Assembly (NCBI RefSeq): GCF_007994075.1
Contig: NZ_VIWU01000001.1
Location: 6,076,001-6,140,000 of the forward strand
Direction: 5' to 3'
Length of the DNA: 64,000 nt
Source of the DNA: Pseudonocardia hierapolitana
Lineage (GTDB): Bacteria; Actinomycetota; Actinomycetes; Mycobacteriales; Pseudonocardiaceae
Shown: positions 23,068 through 32,148 of the stretch, piece by piece
How the letters are laid out: the number at the start of each line of letters is the position of its first letter
How positions within the stretch are numbered: the stretch's first letter is position 1
Program-made: the position numbers and the translations under genes
Notes under the pieces: model-generated
What the model was told of the DNA's origin: nothing
What the model saw: the letters and a program-made list of their open reading frames with translations, nothing else
Databases searched by the model: none

Positions 23068-25104
23068 ATGACCAACCCCACCGTCCACGAGCTGATCGAG
23101 CGGAGCAACCGGCTCGGGGCCGATCCGACCACCACCAACTACGCGGGCGGCAACACATCCGCGAAGGGCTCGGAGACCGACCCGGTCACCGGGCAGCCGG
23201 TCGACCTGATCTGGGTGAAGGGCTCCGGCGGCGACCTCGGCACGCTCACCGAGAAGGGCCTCGCCGTGCTGCGGCTGGACCGGATGCGGGCGCTCGTCGA
23301 CGTCTACCCGGGCGTGGAGCGCGAGGACGAGATGGTCGCCGCGTTCGACTTCTGCCTGCACGGCAAGGGCGGCGCCGCCCCGTCGATCGACACGGCCATG
23401 CACGGGCTCGTCGAGGCCGACCACGTCGACCACCTGCACCCCGATGCCGGCATCGCGATCGCCACCGCCGCCGACGGGGAGGCGCTCACCAAGGAGATCT
23501 TCGGCGAGCGGGTGCTGTGGGTGCCGTGGCGGCGGCCCGGGTTCCAGCTGGGCCTCGACATCGCCGCGGTGAAGGCGGCCAACCCGCAGGCGATCGGCGT
23601 GATCCTCGGCGGACACGGCATCACGGCCTGGGGTGCCACCAGCGAGGAGTGCGAGCGCAACTCGCTCGACATCATCCGCACCGCCCAGGCCTACATCGAC
23701 TCCCGGGGTGCGGCGGAGCCGTTCGGCCCGCTGCGTCCCGGTTTCGAACCCCTGCCCGAGGACGAGCGGCGGGCCCGGGCGGCGGCGCTTGCGCCCGTGA
23801 TCCGTGGGCTCGCCTCCACCGACCGGCGCCAGGTCGGGCACTTCACCGACTCGGACGTGGTGCTGGACTTCCTGTCCCGCGAGAAGCTCGCGCCGCTCGC
23901 GGCGCTGGGCACGAGCTGCCCCGACCACTTCCTGCGCACGAAGGTCGCGCCGCTGGTGCTCGACCGGCCGGCCACCGCCCCGCTGGACGAGGTGATCGCC
24001 CGGCTGAAGGAGCTGCACGCCGCCTACCGCGAGGACTACCGCGCCTACTACGAGCGGCACGCCGGCCCGGACAGCCCCGCGATGCGCGGAGCCGACCCGG
24101 CGATCGTGCTGGTGCCCGGCGTCGGCATGTTCAGCTTCGGCGCCAACAAGCAGACCGCGCGCGTGGCGGGTGAGTTCTACGTCAACGCGATCAACGTGAT
24201 GCGCGGCGCCGAGGCGATCTCCACGTACGCGCCGATCCCGGAGTCGGAGAAGTTCCGCATCGAGTACTGGGCCCTCGAGGAGGCCAAGCTCCAGCGGATG
24301 CCCAAGCCCAAGCCACTGGCCACCCGGATCGCGTTCGTCACCGGCGGCGGGTCCGGCATCGGCAAGGCCATCGCCCATCGGCTGGCGGCCGAGGGTGCCT
24401 GCGTCGTCGTCGCCGACCGGGACGGCGACGCCGCCGCGGCCGTGGCCGCCGAGCTGGGCTCGACCGACGTGGCGGTGCCGGTCACCGTCGACGTCACCGA
24501 CAGCGAGGCGGTCGCCGCTGCCGTCGACGCCGCGGCGCTGGCGTTCGGCGGGGTCGACCTCGTGGTCAACAACGCCGGTCTGTCGATCTCCAAGCCGCTG
24601 CTGGAGACCACCGAGGCCGACTGGGACGTCCAGCACGACGTCATGGCGAAGGGCTCGTTCCTCGTGTCCCGGGCCGCGGCGAAGGCCATGATCGCTCAGG
24701 GGATGGGCGGCGACATCGTCTACATCTCCAGCAAGAACGGCGTGTTCGCCGGCCCGAACAACGTGGCGTACGGCGCAGCGAAGGCCGACCAGGCCCACCA
24801 GGTGCGGCTGCTCGCCGCGGAGCTCGGCGAGCACGGCATCAAGGTCAACGGCGTCAACCCGGACGGCGTCGTGCGCGGCTCGGGGATCTTCGCAGGCGGC
24901 TGGGGTGCGCAGCGCGCCGCCGTCTACGGCGTGCCGGAGGAGGAGCTGGGCAAGTTCTACGCCCAGCGCACCCTGCTGAAGCGCGAGGTCCTGCCCGAGC
25001 ACGTCGCGGCGGCGGTCTTCGCGCTCACCGGCGGCGACCTGACCCACACGACGGGCCTGCACATCCCGGTCGACGCCGGGGTGGCGGCGGCCTTCCTGCG
25101 CTAG
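23068..25104 (+). CDS. Bifunctional rhamnulose-1-phosphate aldolase / short-chain dehydrogenase
   Basis: 678 aa fusion. Residues 1-~410 are a class II aldolase/adducin domain (TTTNYAGGNTSAKG, IDTAMHGL, DHVDHLHPDAG with zinc His residues). It should split L-rhamnulose-1-phosphate into dihydroxyacetone phosphate and L-lactaldehyde. Residues ~420-678 are an SDR (FVTGGGSGIGKAIA, NNAGLS, active-site YGAAK) that would oxidise lactaldehyde. Such fusions are known in rhamnose loci (RhaEW-type). The ATG at 23068 follows GGAAGGG. It sits between rhaI and the AraA-like gene, completing the lower pathway in one polypeptide. Confidence 0.92.
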   Translation: MTNPTVHELIERSNRLGADPTTTNYAGGNTSAKGSETDPVTGQPVDLIWVKGSGGDLGTLTEKGLAVLRLDRMRALVDVYPGVEREDEMVAAFDFCLHGKGGAAPSIDTAMHGLVEADHVDHLHPDAGIAIATAADGEALTKEIFGERVLWVPWRRPGFQLGLDIAAVKAANPQAIGVILGGHGITAWGATSEECERNSLDIIRTAQAYIDSRGAAEPFGPLRPGFEPLPEDERRARAAALAPVIRGLASTDRRQVGHFTDSDVVLDFLSREKLAPLAALGTSCPDHFLRTKVAPLVLDRPATAPLDEVIARLKELHAAYREDYRAYYERHAGPDSPAMRGADPAIVLVPGVGMFSFGANKQTARVAGEFYVNAINVMRGAEAISTYAPIPESEKFRIEYWALEEAKLQRMPKPKPLATRIAFVTGGGSGIGKAIAHRLAAEGACVVVADRDGDAAAAVAAELGSTDVAVPVTVDVTDSEAVAAAVDAAALAFGGVDLVVNNAGLSISKPLLETTEADWDVQHDVMAKGSFLVSRAAAKAMIAQGMGGDIVYISSKNGVFAGPNNVAYGAAKADQAHQVRLLAAELGEHGIKVNGVNPDGVVRGSGIFAGGWGAQRAAVYGVPEEELGKFYAQRTLLKREVLPEHVAAAVFALTGGDLTHTTGLHIPVDAGVAAAFLR

Positions 25105-25124
25105 CAGCCCGAGAAGGAGGAACG

Positions 25125-26573
25125 ATGACGTCCCTGCTCGAGAGCCCGGCCGCGCTGCAGCGCGTGACGCCGCGCCGCACCACCGTCGGGCTGGTCGCCG
25201 GCGGGCTGGGCGCCTACTGGCCGCAGTTCCCCGACCTGCTCCCGCAGCTGCAGAGCTCGGCGGCCCGCGTGTCGCAGCGGCTGAGCCAGGTCGGCGACAT
25301 CGACGTGGTGGACGTCGGGTTCATCTCCGACGCCCCGGAGGGGGCCGTCGCGGCGGAGAAGCTGCGTTCCGCGGGCTGCGACCTGATCGTCGGGTTCCTG
25401 ACGACGTACATGACGGCGTCGATGCTGCTGCCGGTGGCGCAGCGCAGCGGCGCGCCGGTGCTGCTGATCAACCTGCAGCCCACCGAGAAGATGGACCACG
25501 AGACCTTCGACACCGGGGCCTGGCTCGCCTACTGCGGCGCCTGCCCGCTGCCGGAGATGGCCAACGCGTTCGAGCGCGCGGGCGTCGAGTTCCGGTCGGT
25601 GTCGGGCTACCTCGAGGACGAGCGCGCGTGGGCGCGGATCGAGCGCTGGGTGAAGGCGGCAGGCGTGCGCGGGGCGCTGCGGCACGGCCGGCACGGGCTG
25701 ATGGGCCACCTCTACCCCGGGATGCTCGACGTCTCCACCGACCTGACCTCGGTGTCGACGCAGCTCGGCGGGCACGTCGAGGTGCTGGAGTTCGACGACC
25801 TGCGGGTCCGGGTCGAGGACGTCACCGATGCGCAGGTGCGCGAGCGCGTGGAGCTGGCCGATGAGGTGTTCGAGCTCGACGACACCGTCAACCCGGACGA
25901 CCTCGCCTGGGGCGCGCGCGTCTCGGTGGGGCTGGACCGGCTCGTCGACGACTTCGCGCTCGACTCGCTCGCCTACTACCACCGCGGCCTGAACGGCGAG
26001 CAGCACGAGAAGCTCGGCGCAGGCATGATCCTCGGCGCCTCGCTGCTCACGGCCCGCGGCATCCCCGCTGCGGGGGAGTACGAGCTGCGCAACTCGATCG
26101 CCATGCTCGTGATGGACCGGCTCGGTGCCGGCGGGTCGTTCACCGAGCTGCAGGCGCTCAACTTCGTCGACGACGTGGTGGAGATGGGCCACGACGGTCC
26201 CGCACACCTCGCGATCAGCTCCCGCAGGCCGCTGCTGCGCGGCCTGGGCGTCTACCACGGCAAGCGCGGGTGGGGCGTGTCCGTCGAGTTCGACGTGAAG
26301 CAGGGCCCGGTCACCACGTTCGGGATCGGGCAGCGCCGCGACGGCCGCTACGTGATGGTCGCCTCGGAGGGCACGGTCGTGCCGGGCCCGCTGCTGAGGA
26401 TCGGCAACACCACCTCCCGGGTCGACTTCGGCTGCGATCCCGGCGAGTGGACCGACGCCTGGAGCGCCTCCGGCGTCGACCACCACTGGGCCCTCGGCAC
26501 CGGGCACCGCGCCGCCGAGCTGAAGGCCGTGGCCGAGCTGCTCGGGCTCGAGTTCGTGCAGGTCCGGGTATGA
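25125..26573 (+). CDS. L-arabinose/L-fucose isomerase-family protein in the rhamnose operon
   Basis: 482 aa. N-terminal Rossmann-like part (TVGLVAGGLGAYWPQFPDLLPQL, CDLIVGFLTTYMTASMLLPVAQRS) and C-terminal catalytic part. Candidate metal ligands of the AraA/FucI fold are present: Glu in AAGEYELRNS, Glu in SFTELQALNF, His in VEMGHDGPAH, and His in DHHWALGTGH. Family members isomerise aldoses and ketoses. The operon already has a dedicated rhamnose isomerase, so this protein may act on another sugar released from rhamnosides or on a rhamnose epimer; the sequence does not tell. An AGGAGG site precedes the ATG; the stop overlaps the rhaB start (ATGA). Confidence 0.8.
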   Translation: MTSLLESPAALQRVTPRRTTVGLVAGGLGAYWPQFPDLLPQLQSSAARVSQRLSQVGDIDVVDVGFISDAPEGAVAAEKLRSAGCDLIVGFLTTYMTASMLLPVAQRSGAPVLLINLQPTEKMDHETFDTGAWLAYCGACPLPEMANAFERAGVEFRSVSGYLEDERAWARIERWVKAAGVRGALRHGRHGLMGHLYPGMLDVSTDLTSVSTQLGGHVEVLEFDDLRVRVEDVTDAQVRERVELADEVFELDDTVNPDDLAWGARVSVGLDRLVDDFALDSLAYYHRGLNGEQHEKLGAGMILGASLLTARGIPAAGEYELRNSIAMLVMDRLGAGGSFTELQALNFVDDVVEMGHDGPAHLAISSRRPLLRGLGVYHGKRGWGVSVEFDVKQGPVTTFGIGQRRDGRYVMVASEGTVVPGPLLRIGNTTSRVDFGCDPGEWTDAWSASGVDHHWALGTGHRAAELKAVAELLGLEFVQVRV

Positions 26574-28036
26574 GGGCTCGTTCCGTCCGGGTTGGGGCGG
26601 TCGACCTCGGGGCGTCCAGCGGACGCGTGATGGCCGCCGAGGTCGGCGCCGACCGGCTGGAGCTCACCGAGGTCGCACGGTTCCCCAACGGCCCGGTTCG
26701 GCTGCGCGACACGCTGCACTGGGACGTGCTCGCGCTGTACCGGGGCGTGCTGGACGGGCTGCGGGCGGCAGGCCCGGAGCTGGACGCGGTGGGCATCGAC
26801 TCGTGGGGCGTCGACTACGGCTTGCTCGACGCCACCGGCGCGCTGCTGGGCAACCCGGTGCACCACCGCGACTCCCGCACCGACGGCGTGGCCGAGCGGG
26901 TGAACGGGATCATCCCGCCCGCCGACCTGTACTCGGCCACGGGCGTGCAGGTGATGCCGATCAACACGATCTACCAGCTGGTGGCAGCGCTCGGCACCCC
27001 GCAGCTCGAGGCGGCGAAGGACCTGCTCCTGCTGCCCGACCTGCTCGCCTACTGGCTCACCGGCACCCGCCGCGCCGAGGTGACCAACGCGTCCACAACC
27101 GGGCTGCTCGACGTCACGGCCCGGTCCTGGTCGGACGACGTGGCGCGGCGCGTCGGCGTCGACCCGCGCCTGTTCGCGCCGCTGATCGAGGCGGGGGAGC
27201 GGATCGGCGAGCTCTCGCCGCACGTGCTCGCCGACACCGGCCTCGCCGGCCCCGTGCCGGTGATCGCGGTCGGCTCCCACGACACGGCGTCCGCCGTGGT
27301 GGGTGTGCCGGCCGAGGGAGAGCGGTTCGCGTTCATCTCCTGCGGCACGTGGTCGCTGGTCGGGGTGGAGCTGCCCGCGCCGGTGCTCACCGGGGCGAGC
27401 CGCGCCGCGAACTTCTCCAACGAGCTGGGCGTCGACGGAACGGTCCGCTACCTGCGCAACGTGATGGGGCTGTGGCTGCTGCAGGAGTGCCTGCGCGCGT
27501 GGCCCGACGCCGACCTGCTGCCGTTGCTGGACGAGGCTGCGCGGGCCCGGCCGTTCGGTGCTGTGATCGATGCCTTCGATCCGGCCTTCCTCGCCCCCGG
27601 CGGAATGCCCGAGCGCATCGTCGACACCTGCCGCAGGCTGGGGCAGGACCCGCCCGCCGACCGGGGTGGGATCGTCCGCTGCGTGCTGGAGAGCCTCGCC
27701 CTCGCCCACCGGCGCACGGTCCGCCAGGCGGTGGAGCTGTCCGGGCGGGAGGTGGACGTCGTGCACGTCGTGGGAGGCGGGGCGCGCAACGCCCTGCTCT
27801 GCCAGCTCACGGCCGACGCGTGCGGCCTGCCCGTCGTCGCCGGGCCGGTGGAGGCCACCGCGCTGGGCAACGTCCTGGTGCAGGCCCGCGCGCTGGGCGC
27901 GCTGCACGGCGACCTCGCGGCGCTGCGCGCCCTGCTGCGGGCCACCCAGCCGCTCACCCGCTACGAGCCGCGGGGTGACGAGCGCGCCTGGGCCGAGGCC
28001 GAGCGGCGGGTGCTGCGGGAGCACGCCCCTGCCTGA
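26570..28036 (+). CDS. rhaB: Rhamnulokinase
   Basis: 488 aa FGGY-family sugar kinase phosphorylating L-rhamnulose at C1. Seen: N-terminal phosphate-binding loop AVDLGASSGRVMAAEV, substrate segment GIDSWGVDYGLLDATGALL, HHRDSRT, second-domain FISCGTWSLVGVEL and VHVVGGGARNALLCQLTADACGLPV with the adenosine motif. GASSGR rather than GTSS is characteristic of rhamnulokinases. It is the last gene of the operon; the ATG overlaps the preceding stop, and a nested palindrome follows the stop. Confidence 0.94.
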   Translation: MRARSVRVGAVDLGASSGRVMAAEVGADRLELTEVARFPNGPVRLRDTLHWDVLALYRGVLDGLRAAGPELDAVGIDSWGVDYGLLDATGALLGNPVHHRDSRTDGVAERVNGIIPPADLYSATGVQVMPINTIYQLVAALGTPQLEAAKDLLLLPDLLAYWLTGTRRAEVTNASTTGLLDVTARSWSDDVARRVGVDPRLFAPLIEAGERIGELSPHVLADTGLAGPVPVIAVGSHDTASAVVGVPAEGERFAFISCGTWSLVGVELPAPVLTGASRAANFSNELGVDGTVRYLRNVMGLWLLQECLRAWPDADLLPLLDEAARARPFGAVIDAFDPAFLAPGGMPERIVDTCRRLGQDPPADRGGIVRCVLESLALAHRRTVRQAVELSGREVDVVHVVGGGARNALLCQLTADACGLPVVAGPVEATALGNVLVQARALGALHGDLAALRALLRATQPLTRYEPRGDERAWAEAERRVLREHAPA

Positions 28037-28049
28037 CGCCCTCGGCGCA

Positions 28050-28107
28050 CACCGACTTCGGCGCTCACATCCCGACCGCGGTCGATGTGCGTGCACCGCA
28101 GTCGGTG
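28050..28107. terminator. Nested palindrome after rhaB
   Basis: CACCGACT (28050-28057) pairs with AGTCGGTG (28100-28107); inside it CACATC (28066-28071) pairs with GATGTG (28084-28089); the centre is the palindrome GACCGCGGTC (28074-28083). This extended hairpin, 14 bp after the rhaB stop, probably terminates the rhamnose operon. Confidence 0.6.
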
Positions 28108-28135
28108 CGTGACCTCGCGGCCGTAGCGTGGCGGC

Positions 28136-28756
28136 GTGCGTCCTGATCTCCGCATCGAGCCCGTCCCGTTCGACCACCCCGATGCCGTGGCGCTGCGCGC
28201 GGCCCAACGGGCCGAGCTCACCGCTCGCTACGGCACTCCGGACAGCGAGCCCGGCCCCGCCCCGACGGCCGCCGACACGACGGTGTTCCTGCTCGCCCGC
28301 GACGCAGGCGGCGACGCGGTCGGTTGTGGCGCGCTCCGGGCGCTGGGGGGCGGGGTCGGCGAGGTGAAGCGCATGTACGTGGTGCCCGCGCGACGGCGTA
28401 CCGGGGTGGCCGGCGTCGTGCTCGCGGCCCTCGAGGCGGAGGCCGGGCGGCGTGGCTGGACCGTCCTGAAGCTGGAGACGGGCACCGAGCAGCCCGACGC
28501 GATGGCCTTCTACGAGCGGCACGGCTACCGCCGGATCCCGAACTTCGGCCATTACGCGGCATCGGAGCTCTCGGTCTGCTACGAGCGCGCGCTCGTCCCG
28601 GACGCGATGAACGCCGCAGCGATCCCACTGCCGTGGAGCCGGTTAGGCCGGCCCGCGCGCCGTTCTCCAGGGGCCGGCCCGGCGGCCGGCCACGCGCACG
28701 GTCCGCGCAAGGCCGGACCAGCGCTCCCCGCCGGAGGTTCCGCAGAACTCGCATGA
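28136..28756 (+). CDS. GNAT-family N-acetyltransferase
   Basis: 206 aa. A GNAT domain fills residues ~1-155. Its acetyl-CoA pyrophosphate loop region is VVPARRRTGVAGVVLAALE (a variant of the R/QxxGxG/A motif), preceded by strand VGEVKRMYV and followed by LETGTEQPDAMAFYERHGYRRI. The C-terminal ~50 residues (GRPARRSPGAGPAAGHAHG) are low-complexity and may be unstructured. Substrate unknown. GTG start; the gene stands alone between the rhamnose operon and the ABC ATPase gene. Confidence 0.82.
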   Translation: MRPDLRIEPVPFDHPDAVALRAAQRAELTARYGTPDSEPGPAPTAADTTVFLLARDAGGDAVGCGALRALGGGVGEVKRMYVVPARRRTGVAGVVLAALEAEAGRRGWTVLKLETGTEQPDAMAFYERHGYRRIPNFGHYAASELSVCYERALVPDAMNAAAIPLPWSRLGRPARRSPGAGPAAGHAHGPRKAGPALPAGGSAELA

Positions 28757-28765
28757 CAACTGTCA
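28754..28765. promoter_or_regulatory. Palindromic operator candidate TGACAACTGTCA
   Basis: Perfect 5-bp arms (TGACA/TGTCA) around AC, 25 bp upstream of the GTG of the orphan ABC ATPase gene. Suitable for a dimeric regulator; none is adjacent. Confidence 0.4.
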
Positions 28766-28790
28766 GGGGCGGTCCTTACCGTTCCTTGAC

Positions 28791-29927
28791 GTGGATACCG
28801 GTAAAGGGCGCTCCGGGCTCGTGGACGTCACCGTCACCTACGGCGGCGAGCCCGCCCTGCGGGGCGTCACGCTGCTGGCCGAGGCCGGTGAGGTGCTCGC
28901 GGTCGTCGGCCCCTCGGGGAGCGGCAAGACCACGGCCCTGCGCGCCCTCGCCGGGCTCCAGGCGGTGCGCGGCGGGCGGGTGCTGGTCGCGGGTCGCGAT
29001 GTCTCGGAAGTCCCGGTTTCGCAGCGCGACGTCTCGATGGTCTTCCGTTCCACAACGCTCGTGCCGTTCCTCGACGTGGCCGCCAACCTCGCGCGATCGG
29101 CCGGTGCGTTCGGCGTGCCCGAGCCGGAGGCCGCGCAGCGGGTCGCCTCCCGCAGCAAGCTGCTCGGGCTGGTCCGCCTGCTGCCCCGGTTGCCCGGCAC
29201 CCTGTCCGCCGGGGAGTCCGGGCTCACCGGGATCGGACGCACGCTCGTGCGCACACCGCGGGCGTTCCTGTTCGACGAGCCGCTCGCCCACCTCGACGCC
29301 GCCGAGCGCGCCCGCACGCGCCGCACCATCGTCGACGCCGTCCACAGGGCCGGTGCCGGGGCGCTCTACGTCACCCACGACCAGGCCGAGGCCATGGCGG
29401 TCGGCGACCGCCTCGCCGTGCTGCACGAGGGCCGCGTCCGGCAGGTCGACCGGCCCCGCCGGGTGTACGAGGCACCGGCCGACACGTTCGTCGCCGAGTT
29501 CGTCGGCGGGGCCGGGACGGCTCTGCTCCCGGCCCGGTTGGTGACCTCCGGTGGAGCGGCGGGCTTCCGGGTCGGCGAGCGCACCATCCCGCTGTGGGGG
29601 CCGGTGCCCGACGCGCTGGCGTCCCGGATCGACGCGCCGGTCCTGCTGGGGTTGCGCGCCGAGGACGTCGCGGAGGCCGGTCCCGACGCCGACCCCGCCT
29701 CGGTGGCGCTGCCGGTGTCGGTGCGCAGCGTCGAGCAACCGGGCCGGGACGCCGTGGTGAGCGCCGAGGTCGGGCTACCGGGGGAGGCCGACGGCGCGCG
29801 GCTGTTCGCCCGCATCCCCGGCGGCACGTCCCTGCGGAAGGGGGCGCGCGCCCGGCTGCTCCTGGACGCCCGGCGCGCCCACGTCTTCGACCCGGCCACG
29901 GGCAAGGCTCTCCTCCACCCGAACTAG
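28791..29927 (+). CDS. Orphan MalK-like ABC ATPase with atypical Q-loop and signature motif
   Basis: 378 aa. Residues 1-~235 are an ABC domain with Walker A GPSGSGKTT, Walker B AFLFDEPLAHLD and H-loop VTHDQAEAMAVG. The C-terminal ~140 residues look like a TOBE/OB regulatory domain (LGLRAEDVAEAG), as in carbohydrate-importer ATPases (MalK/UgpC type). Two motifs deviate: the Q-loop reads MVFRSTTLVPFL, with Arg where Gln is expected, and the signature reads LSAGESGLTGIGRTL rather than LSGGQ-RVA. No permease or binding protein gene is near. It may be impaired or serve a distant transporter. Confidence 0.8.
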   Translation: MDTGKGRSGLVDVTVTYGGEPALRGVTLLAEAGEVLAVVGPSGSGKTTALRALAGLQAVRGGRVLVAGRDVSEVPVSQRDVSMVFRSTTLVPFLDVAANLARSAGAFGVPEPEAAQRVASRSKLLGLVRLLPRLPGTLSAGESGLTGIGRTLVRTPRAFLFDEPLAHLDAAERARTRRTIVDAVHRAGAGALYVTHDQAEAMAVGDRLAVLHEGRVRQVDRPRRVYEAPADTFVAEFVGGAGTALLPARLVTSGGAAGFRVGERTIPLWGPVPDALASRIDAPVLLGLRAEDVAEAGPDADPASVALPVSVRSVEQPGRDAVVSAEVGLPGEADGARLFARIPGGTSLRKGARARLLLDARRAHVFDPATGKALLHPN

Positions 29928-29939
29928 ACGAGCGATCCC

Positions 29940-29980
29940 GAACTCGACGTGTCCATGCATCGAGTTCGTTCCGCGGAACG
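29940..29980. terminator. Bidirectional terminator candidate between convergent genes
   Basis: GAACTCGA (29940-29947) pairs with TCGAGTTC (29960-29967), followed at once by the 14-bp palindrome CGTTCCGCGGAACG (29967-29980). It lies between the ABC ATPase stop (29927) and the end of the convergent aldehyde oxidoreductase gene (30058). Confidence 0.55.
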
Positions 29981-30057
29981 GCCGCACCGCCCGCCAACCG
30001 GCTGGACGCGGTCCCGTTGATCCGCCGTATCGGCACCCGCGTGCGTACTACTGGAGC

Positions 30058-32145
30058 CTAGGGCAGGCCGTCCAGCAGCTTGTCGAGCGTGATCGGCAGG
30101 TCGCGCACCCGCACACCCGTGGCGTGGTGCACCGCGTTCGACACCGCCGCCGCGGTGCCGACGATCCCGATCTCGCCGATGCCCTTCGCGCCCATCGGGT
30201 TGACGTGCGGGTCCGGCCGGTCGAGCCAGTACACCTGCACGTCGCCGACGTCGGCGTCCACCGCGACGTGGTACTCGGCGAGGTCGTGGTTCACGACGTG
30301 GCCGAACCGCGGGTCGAGCACGCTCTCCTCCTCGAGCGCCATCGACAGCCCCATCGTCATGCCGCCGATGAACTGGGAGCGCGCGGTGCGGGGGTTGACG
30401 ATCCGGCCGGCGTCGAACACGCCGAGCATCCTCGGCACCCGGATCTCGCCCGTGTCGGCGTGCACGCGGGCCTCGACGAACTGCGCGCCGAACGCGAACA
30501 TCGCGTACTCCTCGGTCTCCGGGTTCGGCCCGGTGGCGCCGTCCATCTCGTCGCCGTCGTCGGGTTCGGTGCCGAACTTCTCCCGGAACGCCCGCGCGGT
30601 CGCCACCAGCGCCGACCCCCAGCTGGACGTGCCCGACGAGCCGCCCGCCACCGACGCGGCCGGGTGGTCGGTGTCGCCGATCAGCACGTCGACGTCCTCG
30701 CCGGGCACGCCGAGGGCGTCCGCCGTGATCTGCGCCAGCACGGTCCACGCGCCGGTGCCGAGGTCCGCGGCCCCGATCCGCGCGACGTAGCGGCCGGCAT
30801 CGAACCTGATCACGGCGCTGGACGGCTGGCGCATCGCCGGGTAGATCGACGACGCCACGCCGGTGCCGACCAGCCAGTCGCCCTCCCGCCGGACGCCGGG
30901 GCGCGGATCGCGGCCGGCCCACCCGAACCGTTCCGCGCCCCGACGCAGGCACTCGACCAGGCCGCGGCTGGAGAACGGCTTGCCCGAGTCCGGGTCGACG
31001 CCGGGTTCGTTGCGGATCCGCAGCTCGACCGGGTCGATGCCCAGTTCGGCGGCGAGCTCGTCCATCGCGACCTCGGGCGCGAACATTCCAGGGCACTCGC
31101 CCGGAGCTCGCATCCAGGACGGCACCGGCACGTCCAGCGCCGCGAGCCGGTGGGTGGTGCGCCGGTTGGGCGCCGCGTACACGTGCCGGGTCGGCACCGC
31201 GGTCTGCTCGGCGAACTCCTTGATCCGGGAGGTCTGCTCGACCACGTCGTGGGCGATCGCGGTGAGGTGTCCCTCCCTGTCGGCGCCCAGCTGGACGCGC
31301 TGGATCGTGGGCGTGCGGTAGCCGGCGAGGGCGAACATCTGCTGGCGGGTGAGCGCGAGCTTGACCGCCCGCCCCGGCACGGCCCGCGCGGCCAGCGCCG
31401 CGAGTACGACGTGGGCGTGCGGGGTGCCCTTGGACCCGAAGCCGCCGCCCACGTACGGGCAGATCACCCGGACCCGCTCCTCGTCGAGTCCGAAGACCTT
31501 GCAGACGGCGGTTCGGTCCGGGTGCACGCCCTGGGTGGAGTCCCAGAGCGTCAGCGCCGTCCCGTCCCACAGGGCCGTCGTCGCGTGCGGTTCGAGCGGG
31601 TTGTTGTGGTACATCGCGGTCGTGTACGTCTGCCGCACGGTCGCGGGCGCGTCGGCCAGCGCGGCATCGACATCACCCTCGCCGGTGTCGGTGGGGAAGG
31701 CCGGGTTCACCTTCTCCGGGGCGTAGAGGTCGTCGCGGTCGGCGGCGAGCGCGACGTCGTGCGCCGCCTCGTCGTACTCGACGCGCACCAGGTCGGCGGC
31801 CCGGCGGGCGCTCTCGGAGGTCTCGGCCACCACCGCCCCGACGAACTGGCCGCGGAAGGAGACCTCGTCGCCCTGCAGCACGGCCAGCTCGGCGTCCTCG
31901 GTGGAGGCGAGCCGCTCGGCGGTGGCCGGGGTGAGCACGGCCAGCACGCCCTCGAGCGCATCGGCCGCCGCGGTGTCGATGCGGGTCACGCGGCCGCGTG
32001 CGATCGTCGCCTGCACGGGGTGGCAGTACGTCGGGTTCGGCACCGGCGTCTCGTAGGCGTAGACGGCGATGCCGCGGACCTTGTCGGCGCCGTCGCGGCG
32101 GACGGTGTCCCGCCCGATGGCACGGGGCTCCAGCAGCTCGGTCAT
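30058..32145 (-). CDS. Molybdenum-cofactor large subunit of a PaoABC-type aldehyde oxidoreductase
   Basis: 695 aa xanthine-oxidase-family catalytic subunit that binds the molybdopterin cofactor and hydroxylates or oxidises aldehydes. Motifs: the early RRDGADKVRGIAVYAYE segment, YVGGGFGSKGTPHAH (cofactor binding), RAPGECPGMFAPEVAMDELA, and the C-terminal GAKGIGEIG with the catalytic Glu. The AYxCSFR loop of CO dehydrogenase is absent. No Tat signal is seen. It lies 3 bp after the FAD subunit gene, in an operon ordered Fe-S, FAD, Mo. The particular aldehyde cannot be read from the sequence. Confidence 0.9.
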   Translation of the reverse strand: MTELLEPRAIGRDTVRRDGADKVRGIAVYAYETPVPNPTYCHPVQATIARGRVTRIDTAAADALEGVLAVLTPATAERLASTEDAELAVLQGDEVSFRGQFVGAVVAETSESARRAADLVRVEYDEAAHDVALAADRDDLYAPEKVNPAFPTDTGEGDVDAALADAPATVRQTYTTAMYHNNPLEPHATTALWDGTALTLWDSTQGVHPDRTAVCKVFGLDEERVRVICPYVGGGFGSKGTPHAHVVLAALAARAVPGRAVKLALTRQQMFALAGYRTPTIQRVQLGADREGHLTAIAHDVVEQTSRIKEFAEQTAVPTRHVYAAPNRRTTHRLAALDVPVPSWMRAPGECPGMFAPEVAMDELAAELGIDPVELRIRNEPGVDPDSGKPFSSRGLVECLRRGAERFGWAGRDPRPGVRREGDWLVGTGVASSIYPAMRQPSSAVIRFDAGRYVARIGAADLGTGAWTVLAQITADALGVPGEDVDVLIGDTDHPAASVAGGSSGTSSWGSALVATARAFREKFGTEPDDGDEMDGATGPNPETEEYAMFAFGAQFVEARVHADTGEIRVPRMLGVFDAGRIVNPRTARSQFIGGMTMGLSMALEEESVLDPRFGHVVNHDLAEYHVAVDADVGDVQVYWLDRPDPHVNPMGAKGIGEIGIVGTAAAVSNAVHHATGVRVRDLPITLDKLLDGLP

Positions 32146-32148
32146 GGC

